From: Methanobrevibacter sp.
GTDB taxonomy: Archaea > Methanobacteriota > Methanobacteria > Methanobacteriales > Methanobacteriaceae
Direction of reading: 5' to 3'
Length of the DNA: 64,000 nucleotides
Assembly (NCBI RefSeq): GCF_015062985.1
Contig: NZ_SUTI01000006.1
Location: 45,271-109,270 of the forward strand
In this document: piece after piece, positions 6,460 to 15,846 of the stretch
How the letters are laid out: every line of letters starts with the position of its first letter
How positions within the stretch are numbered: position 1 is the first letter of the stretch
Notes under the pieces: model-generated
What the model saw: only the letters and a program-made list of their open reading frames with translations
What the model was told of the DNA's origin: nothing
The model's database searches: none
Translations under genes and position numbers: made by a program

Positions 6460-8891
6460 TTTAACAGTACATTATTGTTATCAGATATAATCGGGGCATG
6501 GTTGTCGTCGCAAACATTGCATAAAAGATAATCATTTGCATTATTCACATCAACAGTTGCGCCTTGCCCATATTTACCTGATAGATCTGCATAAGCGAGT
6601 GGAGTTTTGTCAGTCACCCGAAAAATTGTTTGAACATTTTTGGAATGATATCTGGCATTGCCTGCAAAATATGAGCGCAATGAATATTTTCCCACATCAA
6701 GGCCTTGAACATCGCAAGTAGCAACACCCTCCTCAATATGACCTTTTCCTGTGAAAACCTTGACATTATTTTCATCGAATATGGTAAAGTGGATATTACC
6801 ATTAATATCATCATTTATTTCAGCCATAATGCTTGTATTGTAGCCTGGAGTAACACAAACTTCCATGTCCGGATCCGCTTTATAAGTAGGCAATGCGAAT
6901 ATATGGTTGTAAGATGCATAATATGTGTTTCCGGCATAAACCACTCTCACAGAATTGCTTCCTGCCTGCAGAGCAGTCAGCGGGAACTTTAAAACAGTAT
7001 CATTTATTGATATGGCTTTAGTAACATCATTAATAGTTACATGCACCCTTCCCGGAGCCATTTTAGTATTATTATTAACGTTGAAGTTATTCATGTAGAT
7101 ATAAAGTGTAGAACTTTTAGCATACCTAATATCTACAGAATCACCATAATTTATTTCTCCCAATTCAGGTGAAACAATCTTAAGGCTATTAATTGAATTT
7201 GCTTTAACTACATTAAAGGAAAGTGTTTTAACTTGATCGGCATAATCTTCACTTCCCGCATAGCTCACTTTAATGTCATAAGATCCAGGCTTCATAATAC
7301 CTAATGCAAAAGACAGAGTGGATTTGCCATAGGTATCCCTTATATATGATGCCCCATTTATTGTTACATTAATACTGCCAGGCACATCACTGCCCTTCAA
7401 GTAGACAAAAAGTTTTGAAGAATTATAAGTAAATTTGATTTGACCCTTGTTTGAAGGATTAGTTGGTGTAACCTTAATGCTCTTTATAGGGAACTGGCTA
7501 ACCACATCCAATGAAATAGTGATAGTTTGAGCGTTGAAATTTGCACTTCCACCATACTTCACTTCAATATCATTATGTCCTGTCTCAAGAACACCTAAGG
7601 AAACGCTTAAAATGGAACCTGATATTTTAACTTTTTGAGAAACACCATTTACTTTGACATGCACATTGCCAGGAACATTACTTTTTACCATGGTAATGTT
7701 AAGTGTGGAATTTGTACCTGTATATTGAACACGGCCCTGATAATTTCCATTTGAATTAACGGATGGTTTATCAATCTTCACTTTAGAAATAGGATTTAGT
7801 TTCTTTACTCTAAAAGAAGTTGTTACATTTTGAGCTTCGTAATTAGCACTTCCGGAATAGATTGCCTGAACAGTATATGTGCCTGCATTCAAACCGCTTA
7901 ATGTGATACTTCTACCGAAATACTCTGGTTTGATTGTGTAAGATTTTCCGTTTACCGTAACATCAACAGTGCCGGCATTAGTCCCATAAAATTCAATTAT
8001 TGCATCATTTCCATAATTAACATTTTTTGCAATGACAGAATTAATTACTGCAAAACCCCTGCAGTTTATAAAAGTACACTTAGAAGCAGTACCTTTGCAA
8101 ATGGCCGCATCACTATATTTAGTAGAACAGTTCACAAAATATGAATCATAAGCATTACCGCAAACGGCACCCCCACTTCCTGAAGAAGAGCAATCTACAA
8201 AAGAACAATTATATGCATTACCATAAACGGCACCTCCCATATATCTAGTAGAACATTCTACAAAAGAACAATTATAGGCATTACCATAAACGGCACCCCC
8301 ACTATCTAAAGAAGAACAGTCTACAAAAGAACAATTATAAGCATTACCCTCAATAGCACCACCCAGTTTACCATCATTACAATTTACAAATGAACAGTTA
8401 TAGGCATTACCATATGAAACAGCAGCATAATGATTAGAACTAGTGCAACCCCCTTCAAAAGAACAATCGTAAACGGAAAGTCCATAGTCGCTTTGATAGG
8501 AATATATGAAACAGGAACCATTGATGAACTGAATATTCTTAAATGCAACACCCCTACATGAAACATAGATTGTTGCGGATAATTTATTAAAATCTAAAGT
8601 GTGGCCATTTCCATCAACAGTAATTGCTTTAGTAATATGTATACTTTCATAATTATTTTGCACATAATCCTTATCCAGATATAATGTTTCTCCAGCGTTG
8701 GTTTTTTTTATTAAACCTGAAAGTTCAGAAAAATCTCCTGGAGATTCAGTGATTAGATCATCATCTGCAGACTCAACACTTAAAACATCCTCCGTTGTGT
8801 CTGTAACATTCTCATCGGCTGCACTTACAGCCCCAACTATAAGAATAGCAAGTAGTAAAATACCCACTATCGCAATCTTATTAAACTTCAA
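6456..8891 (-). CDS. Adhesin-like surface protein with beta-helix and Ig-like repeats (811 aa)
   Basis: The protein starts with a clear signal peptide (hydrophobic core at residues 5-20, likely cut after GAVSA at residues 20-24) and is therefore exported. Residues about 90-270 form a right-handed parallel beta-helix with Pmp-like repeats of the type GNAYNCSFVDCSSxxSGGAVY. Then come several Ig-like modules, each opening with a P-I-x-x-I stretch and containing a YxGSANFxAQ motif. These are the marks of Methanobrevibacter adhesin-like proteins, which sit on the pseudomurein wall and are thought to bind host, microbes or particles. No C-terminal membrane anchor or cell-wall-binding domain is visible, and the last 40 residues look atypical, so the anchor may have been lost. 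Confidence 0.88.
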   Translation of the reverse strand: MKFNKIAIVGILLLAILIVGAVSAADENVTDTTEDVLSVESADDDLITESPGDFSELSGLIKKTNAGETLYLDKDYVQNNYESIHITKAITVDGNGHTLDFNKLSATIYVSCRGVAFKNIQFINGSCFIYSYQSDYGLSVYDCSFEGGCTSSNHYAAVSYGNAYNCSFVNCNDGKLGGAIEGNAYNCSFVDCSSLDSGGAVYGNAYNCSFVECSTRYMGGAVYGNAYNCSFVDCSSSGSGGAVCGNAYDSYFVNCSTKYSDAAICKGTASKCTFINCRGFAVINSVIAKNVNYGNDAIIEFYGTNAGTVDVTVNGKSYTIKPEYFGRSITLSGLNAGTYTVQAIYSGSANYEAQNVTTSFRVKKLNPISKVKIDKPSVNSNGNYQGRVQYTGTNSTLNITMVKSNVPGNVHVKVNGVSQKVKISGSILSVSLGVLETGHNDIEVKYGGSANFNAQTITISLDVVSQFPIKSIKVTPTNPSNKGQIKFTYNSSKLFVYLKGSDVPGSINVTINGASYIRDTYGKSTLSFALGIMKPGSYDIKVSYAGSEDYADQVKTLSFNVVKANSINSLKIVSPELGEINYGDSVDIRYAKSSTLYIYMNNFNVNNNTKMAPGRVHVTINDVTKAISINDTVLKFPLTALQAGSNSVRVVYAGNTYYASYNHIFALPTYKADPDMEVCVTPGYNTSIMAEINDDINGNIHFTIFDENNVKVFTGKGHIEEGVATCDVQGLDVGKYSLRSYFAGNARYHSKNVQTIFRVTDKTPLAYADLSGKYGQGATVDVNNANDYLLCNVCDDNHAPIISDNNNVLLK
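8100..8416 (-). repeat. Five tandem 63-bp beta-helix coding repeats (adhesin 1)
   Basis: Five consecutive 21-residue units with the pattern GNAYNCSF-x-x-C-S-x5-GGA are encoded here, with strong identity at DNA level (for example ACAAAAGAACAATTATA recurs at regular spacing). They are coding repeats, not a CRISPR array, since both repeat and intervening bases remain in frame. Confidence 0.8.
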
Positions 8892-9141
8892 AATAATTAC
8901 CCCTTAAAAATATTTAAAATGTATGTAATATGTTTTAACCATGGAACATATATATAATTTATCATTAAAAAAGCCACAAATAGGCTTGGAAAAGAAAAGT
9001 AAACGAGAATAACAATTATATTCCAAATTTCAACAGTGCAGTAATTTAAAGAGTGCAAATTATATCAGTTAAGCAATTAAAAAAACAGATACTATTTAAA
9101 CAAACATTTTCAATGCAAAAATATTGAAAAAAAAGAAATTT

Positions 9142-9915
9142 TTAAAAATCAAGTTCCAAGGTTACCGGACAATGGTCGGAGCCATAAATGTCAGATAAGA
9201 TTTCGGCTGATTTCACTTTTTCTTTCATTTCTTCATTTACATAAAAATAATCGAGTCTCCAGCCTGCATTCCTTTCGCGTGCGCGGGTTCTGTAGCTCCA
9301 CCAGGTAAAGTTGTTTTCGCCTTCATCAAACATCCTGAAGGTATCGATGAAACCTGCTTCCTCAAGCTGGTCAAGCCATGCGCGCTCTTCAGGCAGGTAC
9401 CCTGATTTTCCCTCACAGTTTTTAGGGTTGTACACATCAATCGGATTGTGGGCGATATTGTAATCTCCAGTGATTACAAGATTTTTGCCCTGATTTTTTA
9501 ACTCAACAAGCTGTTCCAATAATGCATCGCAGAAGGCAACCTTGAAGTCAAGCCTTTTGGCTTCCATGCCGCTGTTCGGAAAGTAGATGTTGTATAAGAT
9601 AAAGTCGGGATATTCAATCCTTAGAACTCTCCCTTCGCTGTCGAGCTCATCGATTCCAAGGCCTTTTGTTACTTCAACAGGCTCGATTCTTGAGTATGTT
9701 CCAACACCGCTGTATCCTTTCTTTTCAGCTTCGTTGAAACATTTGTGAAAATCATCAGTATCAGCCAGTTTCTTTGGAATCTGCTTTTGGGTAGCCCTCA
9801 CTTCCTGAAAGTTTATGATATCAGCATCGCTATTGTCAAACCAGTCCCAAAACTCTTCCTTTTTGGTGACTGCCCTGATGCCGTTTACGTTCCATGAAAC
9901 CAGCTTGATTGACAT
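9142..9915 (-). CDS. xthA: Exonuclease III family AP/uracil endonuclease (Mth212-like)
   Basis: This is an ExoIII-type Mg-dependent DNA repair nuclease of 257 residues. Visible motifs are LVSWNVNGIRA at the N-terminus, NFQEVRA (metal-binding Glu), ITGDYNIAH (Asp/Asn), WWSYRTRARERN, WRLDYFYVNEE and the terminal GSDHCPVTLEL with the catalytic His. The closest known protein is Methanothermobacter Mth212, which cleaves at abasic sites and also next to deoxyuridine, replacing uracil-DNA glycosylase. A start at 9957 is possible but would run 14 extra residues into pheS; the ATG at 9915 gives the family N-terminus and overlaps the pheS stop by one base (TAATG), indicating translational coupling. Confidence 0.92.
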   Translation of the reverse strand: MSIKLVSWNVNGIRAVTKKEEFWDWFDNSDADIINFQEVRATQKQIPKKLADTDDFHKCFNEAEKKGYSGVGTYSRIEPVEVTKGLGIDELDSEGRVLRIEYPDFILYNIYFPNSGMEAKRLDFKVAFCDALLEQLVELKNQGKNLVITGDYNIAHNPIDVYNPKNCEGKSGYLPEERAWLDQLEEAGFIDTFRMFDEGENNFTWWSYRTRARERNAGWRLDYFYVNEEMKEKVKSAEILSDIYGSDHCPVTLELDF

Positions 9916-11459
9916 TATAATCTGACTCCCCTGTCGATAGGCAATTCGCGAAGCCATTTGATGTCGCTTTTGTAAAGCATACGAATGTCTTCAACATCAT
10001 ATCTAATCATTGCAAGCCTTTCAATACCCAAACCGAATGCAAGTGCAGGTTGGTTGATTCCAAGAGGCTTCAACACTTCTGGACGGAACATTCCTGCTCC
10101 TCCGAGCTCAATCCAACTGTCCCTTTCCTCAAGGTATATTTCAGTTTCAGTGGAGAGGTAAGTGTACGGGAAGTATGCCGGACGGAACCTTACTTCAAAT
10201 CCTAATTTCTTATAGAATTCCTTCAAGGTTCCTAAAAGGTTCTGGTAGCTTATTCCTTCGTCACATACAAGTCCTTCAACCTGATGGAATTCTGGCAGGT
10301 GCTTGTAATCGAATGTTTCCCTTCTGAATACCCTTCCGACTGAAAACATCTTAATCGGAGGTTCATGATTGAATAAGTGTTTGGTTGATATTCCTGTTGT
10401 ATGTGTTCTCAGGACGCTTTGGCGTGCAATGTCCTCGCTCCAGCCGTATTGCCATCCGATAGAACCGGTATCCGCACCGGTCTCGTGAGTTTCTGCAGTG
10501 AGCCTTACAAGGGCATCATCGGGAAGATCACATGTTAACGGGTTTTTGAGATAGAATGTATCCTGCATTTCACGGGCTGCATGGTCCTGCGGCTGGAAAA
10601 GTGAATCGAAGTTCCAGAATGCAGATTCTACAAATTCCCCATTGTCTTCTGAAAATCCCATATTCAAAAAGATTTCCCTGATTTCATCAATGATGATTCT
10701 CAACGGGTGTTTTTTGCCTGCAAAGATAACCGGCGCTTCGGCGTTGATGTCATAAGGACGGTACTGCAGGTTTTTCCATTCACCGTCTTTTAACTGTTGG
10801 TGTGTTAATTGAGTAGCTTGCTCTTGGATAGTGAAACCTTCCTTAATGATTGCTTCACCCTTATCAAGGAGTTTAAAAGAGTGTGAGGTATTCTTTTTTA
10901 CATTCAAAATGTTTTTTCTGTCGTTGAGTTTTTTAAATCCTTCAAGGAGTGCATCATCAAGTTTGTCTTTGATAACTTTTGTGGTTTCGGTTAACTGATT
11001 CAGCAGTTCCTCGTCGTCACCCAATTTGTTCCTGCTCTCGGTTCCGACATCGGTGACCTTGACTACACCCTTGTCGATTTGAGCCCAATTCTTACGGCGC
11101 AGCCATCCGATTGCAATATTGGCCTCTTTTTTATCGATGCCGGTTTCTCCTGCCAAATCCTTCATGTGTATTTCCTTCTTATCTGCCAAAACATCAAGAA
11201 TCCTACGTTCAGGAAGCTTTTTTTGAGCAAATTCAAGACCCACATCAGATAGGGAAATTTCCTCTTCGACATCCTTTTCCACTTCAATGATGTCCTTTGA
11301 AGCAAGTGATCCAGCTGCACTCATGACCGCTTTGATGTCCATGCCTGTATTTTCGGCAATCTCTTCTGGAGTCGCATTCGGATTTGCCTCAAGTTCCTTT
11401 AAAACTTTCTTTTCATAAATATGCAATTCATTAATGGTTTTTTTAATATCCTCACTCAT
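9915..11459 (-). CDS. pheS: Phenylalanine-tRNA ligase alpha subunit
   Basis: PheS charges tRNA-Phe as part of an alpha2-beta2 enzyme. The 514 residues contain about 200 N-terminal residues with winged-helix, DNA-binding-like folds typical of archaeal and eukaryotic PheS. Then comes the class II catalytic core with motif 2 (GRVFRRETFDYKHLPEFHQVEG) and motif 3 (FGLGIERLAMIRYDV near residue 485). The start at 11459 gives MSEDIKKTIN; an AT-rich leader precedes it. The beta subunit gene is not in this window, as is usual for archaea. The exonuclease III gene is coupled directly downstream. Confidence 0.96.
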   Translation of the reverse strand: MSEDIKKTINELHIYEKKVLKELEANPNATPEEIAENTGMDIKAVMSAAGSLASKDIIEVEKDVEEEISLSDVGLEFAQKKLPERRILDVLADKKEIHMKDLAGETGIDKKEANIAIGWLRRKNWAQIDKGVVKVTDVGTESRNKLGDDEELLNQLTETTKVIKDKLDDALLEGFKKLNDRKNILNVKKNTSHSFKLLDKGEAIIKEGFTIQEQATQLTHQQLKDGEWKNLQYRPYDINAEAPVIFAGKKHPLRIIIDEIREIFLNMGFSEDNGEFVESAFWNFDSLFQPQDHAAREMQDTFYLKNPLTCDLPDDALVRLTAETHETGADTGSIGWQYGWSEDIARQSVLRTHTTGISTKHLFNHEPPIKMFSVGRVFRRETFDYKHLPEFHQVEGLVCDEGISYQNLLGTLKEFYKKLGFEVRFRPAYFPYTYLSTETEIYLEERDSWIELGGAGMFRPEVLKPLGINQPALAFGLGIERLAMIRYDVEDIRMLYKSDIKWLRELPIDRGVRL

Positions 11460-11570
11460 TTAAACACCATAAATTAAGATTAATAATATAATAATATATG
11501 TTTAAAGTGATTTATAAAAGTAGTGTAAAAAAGACAAGTTTTATTGAAAATCAGCAAAAAAGAAAAAAAG

Positions 11571-11595
11571 AATAGAGAAAATGAATTTCCCTATT
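11571..11595 (-). terminator. Hairpin terminator downstream of the second adhesin-like gene
   Basis: AATAGAGAAA (11571-11580) and TTTCCCTATT (11586-11595) pair over nine of ten positions around ATGAA. On the minus strand it is followed by a T-rich tract. It lies about 130 bases beyond the adhesin stop codon. Confidence 0.65.
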
Positions 11596-11726
11596 TGATT
11601 GTTTTTGAACGTGTGTTGGTTCCGGAAGGTATTTGCAGTTGCCGCACGGCTTGTTTTAATGGCATATATGCAACAACCCGTATGAGGTAAAGCCAATGTA
11701 ACCCCGCCGTCAGCAATTTTGACCCC
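11596..11726 (-). other. Coding-like tail between adhesin stop and terminator
   Basis: This 131-base stretch is richer in GC than intergenic DNA nearby. On the minus strand it stays open in two frames. Read straight through the TAG at 11727 it includes ADGGVTLALPHTG, an LPxTG-like string. In the next frame it encodes 44 residues ending in KTIK with a TAG exactly inside the terminator hairpin, as in adhesin 1. It may be a decayed C-terminus. Confidence 0.4.
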
Positions 11727-14700
11727 CTAAGCGTTGCCGCCAGCTGTTGCATTTATAACTGAAAGCTCAGATGAACGGTCAATCACTTTAAAACTTGTTT
11801 TGGTTGTTTGGGCATTATAGTTAACGTTTCCGGCATAATAGATGTGAAGGTAATACTTGCCTATAGCAAGATTTGGAACAGAGCAGGTTGCAACACCTTC
11901 TTTAATTGCCATCTTGTCCGTGGTGAGCTTGGTCTTGTTTTCATCGGAAACTGTGAACCATACGTTGCCGTTTATCTTGTTATTTGACATGTCCACTTTA
12001 ATTGTCACATTTTCACCATAGCCAACATTTGCGGCAGGCTGTGAAACTGATTTGATTGGATTTGCCTTAGTCACATTAACTGTGAATGAGATTTCCTGGG
12101 CTTCGAAATATGCGCTTCCTGAGTAAGTCACCTTGATTACATTGGTTCCTGCCTTTAAAATTCCTAAAGGAATGTTATCCAAATATGAATTGCCGGATAA
12201 AGCAAATGCTTTATGTGAAGCACCGTTTACAGTAATATGCACTTTTCCTGCAATACGGTTGCTGGTCAGATTAATGGTAAGTGAAGTGTCCTTGCCGTCA
12301 TATGTGATTGTTCCTGAAGATGCGCTGCTGGAGCAATAGTTGTAAGGTGAAATAGTAATGCTGTCAATAGGTTTTGCTTTGACTACCTTAAATGAAAGCG
12401 GTTTGGTCTGGGCCTTGTAATTTCTATCACCGCTATAGCTCACCTCTATGTCATAATCTCCAGGCTGCATGATACCCCATCTAAAAGCAAATTTGGAAAT
12501 GCCTGAAGTGTTTACCGCATAGGACACGCCATTAATTTTAACATTGACGCTTGGAATATCCCTGTTTTTCAAGTAAATATAAATCTTTGATTGGGAGTGG
12601 GAAAATGGAACCTGCCCATTATTGGAAGGATTGCCCGGAGCGACAATAATCGAATCAATTGGGTTAGCCTTAACAACTTTAAAAGCAAGTGACATGGTTT
12701 GAGCATTGAAAATTGCAGTTCCCGCATGAGACACCGTAATATTATATGATCCTGTCTTTAAGACACCTAAAGGAATCTGCAAAATAGTGCCGCCGCTTGA
12801 TGCCTTAACCTTCTGTGAAACGCCATTAATAGCTACATTAAAATTGCCCGCCACATCAGCAGCATTCTTGCGGATATAAAGTGTAGCGTTCCCCCCGCCA
12901 TATTCAACATTTCCATAATCCCTATACCAAGAGTAAGTGTATGGATAAGAGTAAGCGTTTGGATTATTAGTATATATTTCATAAATAGGATTTTTCCTGA
13001 CAACATTAAAAGCTAGTGAAATGGTTTGAGCGCTAAAATTCTCGTTTCCGGCATAAGCCACTGTAATATTATATGGTCCCAATTTTAAGATGCCTAAAGG
13101 AACTTGCAAAGCAGTAACACTACTTGATGCCTTAACCATCTGTGAAACACCATTAATATTTACATTAAAATTGCCCGGCACATCAGCGGCGTTCTTGTAA
13201 ATATAAAGTGCAGTGGATTGACCAGAATATTCAACATCTCCCCAATCCCTATGTCCGGAAGAGTAAGCGTATGGCTTATCTCTAGTACATATGTAATCAA
13301 TAGGATTTTTATTGATTACTCTAAAAGCGAGTGACATGACTATAGCATAGCAGTTTGCGCTTCCGGCATAAGAAACTGTAATATTATATGATCCAAAATC
13401 CAAGACGCCTAAAGGAATTTCTAAAGTCTTGCTGCTGCTTGATGCCTTAACCTTCTGTGAAACACCATTAATAGTTACATGAAAATTGCCCGCTACATTA
13501 GCGGCGCTCTTGTCAATATAAAGTGTGACGTTTTCACCTGTATATACAATATCTCCCCAATCCTTATGTCCAATAGAGTAAGCGTATGGATATTTAATTG
13601 TTATTGAATAAAATGGCTTTCCTTTATCCACCTTAAATGATTTTATAACCGTTTGGGCTTCGCAGTAGGAGCTTCCGGAATAGCTCACTATAACATCATG
13701 TGTGCCGACATTCACATTATTAAAATAAATAAATGCACCAGAAGGCTTAGGTTGGAGTTTTTTGGTTACTCCAGCTATTGTAATGTTGACATAACCAACA
13801 TTACTATCACCATAAACGTTAATAACGGCGTTTGAACCATAAGCGGTATTGGCTACTTTAACTGAATGAATTGCTGCAAAAGCACTGCATTTTTCAAAAG
13901 TGCATCCTGAAGCATTTCCCCGAATAATGGCGGCATTGCTATCCATGGAAGAACAATTTACAAAAGATGAATCATAGGCATCACCGGCATAAATAGCAGC
14001 ACCACTGCTTAGAGCAGAACAATCAGCAAAAGATGAACCATAAGCATCACCATTATATATAGCGCCGCCATATTCTTTTGCAGAACAATCTGTAAAAGAG
14101 CAATTATAAGCATCGCCTCCATGAATGGCACCACCATAATAATTAGCATGACAACCTACAAAAGAACAATTATAAGCACTACCAGAATAAATAGCCCCAC
14201 CAAAATTAGCAGAACAGTCTAGAAAAGAACAATTATAAGCATTACCATCACAAATAGCGCCTCCAGTAGTACTAGAACACTCTACAAAAGAACAATTATA
14301 AGCATTACCTCCATGAATAGCACCACCCGTGTGGACAGCAGGACACTTCTCAAAGCGACAGTCATAAACAAAGCATGTTGCATCGTCAGAGTATACATAA
14401 ATATCACCACCGTTGATGAAAGTTAAATTCTTAATGACAGCACCGCTATTTGTAACATAGAATACATAATTTGATTTATAGTTTGAATCCATTGTGTGGC
14501 CTTGTCCGTCTATGGTGATTGCCTTGGAAATTCTAATTTTATGATTGTCCGTTCTGGAATAATCCTTATCCAGATACAATGTTTCCCCGTGGACAGCATC
14601 GTCCACCAAACTTTGAAGATCAGCGAAGGTGCCGGAGGATGCTGAAATTTCATCTTCATCTGCAGAATCGGCACTTAAGACATCATCGACTGCTTCCGTA

Positions 14701-14786
14701 ATGTTTTCATCGGCCGCACTTACAGCACCCATCGTGAAAAGAATTAAAATAAAAAAAGTGATTACCACTATCTTATTCAGCTTCAT
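11727..14786 (-). CDS. Adhesin-like surface protein with beta-helix and Ig-like repeats (1019 aa)
   Basis: A second, longer member of the adhesin-like family. The ATG at 14786, behind a GGGAG site, begins a normal signal peptide (MKLNKIVVITFF..., cut near GAVSA); starting at 14834 would add 16 unlikely residues. Residues about 90-310 form a beta-helix with seven Pmp-like repeats of the GDAYNCSF-x-x-CSA-x-x-YGGAI type. About seven Ig-like modules follow, several nearly identical to each other. The last one holds a MAIKEGVATCSVPNLAIGKY motif also found in adhesin 1 as GHIEEGVATCDVQGLDVGKY. It is exported and cell-surface; no anchor remains after the stop, and the tail downstream suggests truncation. 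Confidence 0.88.
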   Translation of the reverse strand: MKLNKIVVITFFILILFTMGAVSAADENITEAVDDVLSADSADEDEISASSGTFADLQSLVDDAVHGETLYLDKDYSRTDNHKIRISKAITIDGQGHTMDSNYKSNYVFYVTNSGAVIKNLTFINGGDIYVYSDDATCFVYDCRFEKCPAVHTGGAIHGGNAYNCSFVECSSTTGGAICDGNAYNCSFLDCSANFGGAIYSGSAYNCSFVGCHANYYGGAIHGGDAYNCSFTDCSAKEYGGAIYNGDAYGSSFADCSALSSGAAIYAGDAYDSSFVNCSSMDSNAAIIRGNASGCTFEKCSAFAAIHSVKVANTAYGSNAVINVYGDSNVGYVNITIAGVTKKLQPKPSGAFIYFNNVNVGTHDVIVSYSGSSYCEAQTVIKSFKVDKGKPFYSITIKYPYAYSIGHKDWGDIVYTGENVTLYIDKSAANVAGNFHVTINGVSQKVKASSSSKTLEIPLGVLDFGSYNITVSYAGSANCYAIVMSLAFRVINKNPIDYICTRDKPYAYSSGHRDWGDVEYSGQSTALYIYKNAADVPGNFNVNINGVSQMVKASSSVTALQVPLGILKLGPYNITVAYAGNENFSAQTISLAFNVVRKNPIYEIYTNNPNAYSYPYTYSWYRDYGNVEYGGGNATLYIRKNAADVAGNFNVAINGVSQKVKASSGGTILQIPLGVLKTGSYNITVSHAGTAIFNAQTMSLAFKVVKANPIDSIIVAPGNPSNNGQVPFSHSQSKIYIYLKNRDIPSVNVKINGVSYAVNTSGISKFAFRWGIMQPGDYDIEVSYSGDRNYKAQTKPLSFKVVKAKPIDSITISPYNYCSSSASSGTITYDGKDTSLTINLTSNRIAGKVHITVNGASHKAFALSGNSYLDNIPLGILKAGTNVIKVTYSGSAYFEAQEISFTVNVTKANPIKSVSQPAANVGYGENVTIKVDMSNNKINGNVWFTVSDENKTKLTTDKMAIKEGVATCSVPNLAIGKYYLHIYYAGNVNYNAQTTKTSFKVIDRSSELSVINATAGGNA
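12350..13640 (-). repeat. Tandem near-identical Ig-like modules (adhesin 2)
   Basis: About four modules of roughly 95 residues each open with a (N/K)P-I/F-x-x-I strand and share YIxKxAADVxGNFxVxINGVSQ and GSYNITVSYAGSAxF cores. DNA-level identity is high over long stretches, which points to recent internal duplication or gene conversion. Confidence 0.75.
13900..14330 (-). repeat. Seven tandem ~63-bp beta-helix coding repeats (adhesin 2)
   Basis: Seven consecutive units of 20-22 residues with GxAYNCSF-x-x-C-x6-GGAI are encoded here. The DNA closely resembles the matching block of the other adhesin gene (8100-8416), including the string ACAAAAGAACAATTATA, consistent with exchange between the two loci. 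Confidence 0.8.
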
Positions 14787-14992
14787 AAAGATTCTCCCGA
14801 ATATATAACTAAATAATATATATGAAATCAACATATAAAAAATTATCTTATTTTAAAAAAAATCTATATGATGTTCACCTAATCATCAAATAATCAAAAA
14901 AATTACTAAAACATTTTCAAAAACGGGCATTCAATTAATAAAAACAGAAAAATCAAAGCATGCAACGCTTTTAAAAAAAGAATAAAAGATAA

Positions 14993-15316
14993 TTAGAATA
15001 TGATTCTATTACCTGTCCAGTCAACATCGTTGAAAGCATCAGCCTTCTTTTCATCCTCAAGATATTGGGCCATGTCCCTGTAAACCTTGACTCTGAAAAT
15101 ATCAGGATAGGCTATATATAACCTGTCGCCGTTAGGCTTAGATTCCTTAACATAAGTTTGCTGGAACTCGATTATTGTGTCATCTTCCTTGTGGAAATGA
15201 TGAACCTCATTTGCACATAATATCTTGAAGTGTACAAAATCATCCTTTAATAATTCGTTAACCAAATCCTCAATCAAAGGAGGATTGTTTGCATTTTTAT
15301 TGTACTTGATTTGCAT
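14993..15316 (-). CDS. Hypothetical protein, 107 aa
   Basis: No family is recognised. It is a soluble, mixed alpha/beta small protein with a His-rich middle (NEVHHFHKEDDT, about residues 39-50) and a basic RLYIAYPDIFRVKVYRDMAQYL segment. The His cluster could bind metal, but nothing else supports that. I place the start at the ATG at 15316, since GGTGA lies five bases upstream; a GTG at 15325 would add three residues. The gene stands alone between the second adhesin and the toxin-antitoxin pair. Confidence 0.55.
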   Translation of the reverse strand: MQIKYNKNANNPPLIEDLVNELLKDDFVHFKILCANEVHHFHKEDDTIIEFQQTYVKESKPNGDRLYIAYPDIFRVKVYRDMAQYLEDEKKADAFNDVDWTGNRIIF

Positions 15317-15569
15317 TTTCCTCACCCATTTGAATTCCCAATATGAAAACTCTATACTGTATATATCTTTTTACATTCTTATAAATTTATTTGAATAACC
15401 AACGGATTACTTTTTATGATTTTACAAAATTGGTAAAAACTGTGAATTTAGGAATATATGCAAAAATACACATTAATTGAGACATTTCATGAATCTCGAT
15501 TAACTGATATAAACTTAAAGATTTTCTAATAATTTCAATATATCTTAAGGAAAAATTAGATATGAATAC

Positions 15570-15846
15570 TCAAAACATCTTATAATTATTTTTACGGGGA
15601 ATTATATCGATTATTTCAATTTGACGATTCTTTTCAGCCACATAAAAAATTATTCTATAATTTCCAACTCTCGCTCTCTGACATTTAGGGCGTTTTACAC
15701 TTGTCAATTCAATGAATTCGGTATTGTAAGGATTATCTAAAATTTCATAATATTTTTTAGTTATCCTCAACAACAATGTTCTGTCATTTTTATGTTTTTT
15801 AAAAAATTTCTTAACTCTGTCATGTTCAAATCAATATATAATTCAT
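15570..15846 (-). pseudogene. RelE/ParE-type toxin, frameshifted near its N-terminus
   Basis: The expected start is the ATG at 15846, which overlaps the antitoxin stop in an ATGA arrangement. It reads MNYILI and then hits TGA; removing one T from the TTT at 15828-15830 restores a 91-residue RelE-like protein continuing EHDRVKKFFKKH and ending in VPRKN-type strands (GNYRIIFYVAEKN, IEIIDIIPRKN). As it stands, only a shorter product from a TTG at 15776 (68 residues) could be made, lacking the first helix. Such toxins cleave mRNA on the ribosome. The break may be real inactivation or a sequencing indel in a T-run; the intact operator and antitoxin suggest it was recently functional. Confidence 0.72.

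Noticed and set aside
9010..9025. TAACAATTATAT upstream of adhesin 1 as another regulon site
   Set aside because: Only a partial match in AT-rich DNA, about 120 bases from the start and with no TATA box next to it.
9916..9957. Longer N-terminus for the exonuclease III
   Set aside because: The extra 14 residues overlap pheS and do not match the family, while the ATG at 9915 fits exactly.
11727..11729. TAG in adhesin 2 as a pyrrolysine codon
   Set aside because: Methanobacteriales are not known to carry pyrrolysine machinery, and the tail does not match known adhesin C-termini.
8100..14330. Regular repeats that look like a CRISPR array
   Set aside because: The repeats are in frame, encode Pmp-like beta-helix units and vary in step with codons. 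No spacers, leader or cas genes are present apart from a distant Cas4-like nuclease.
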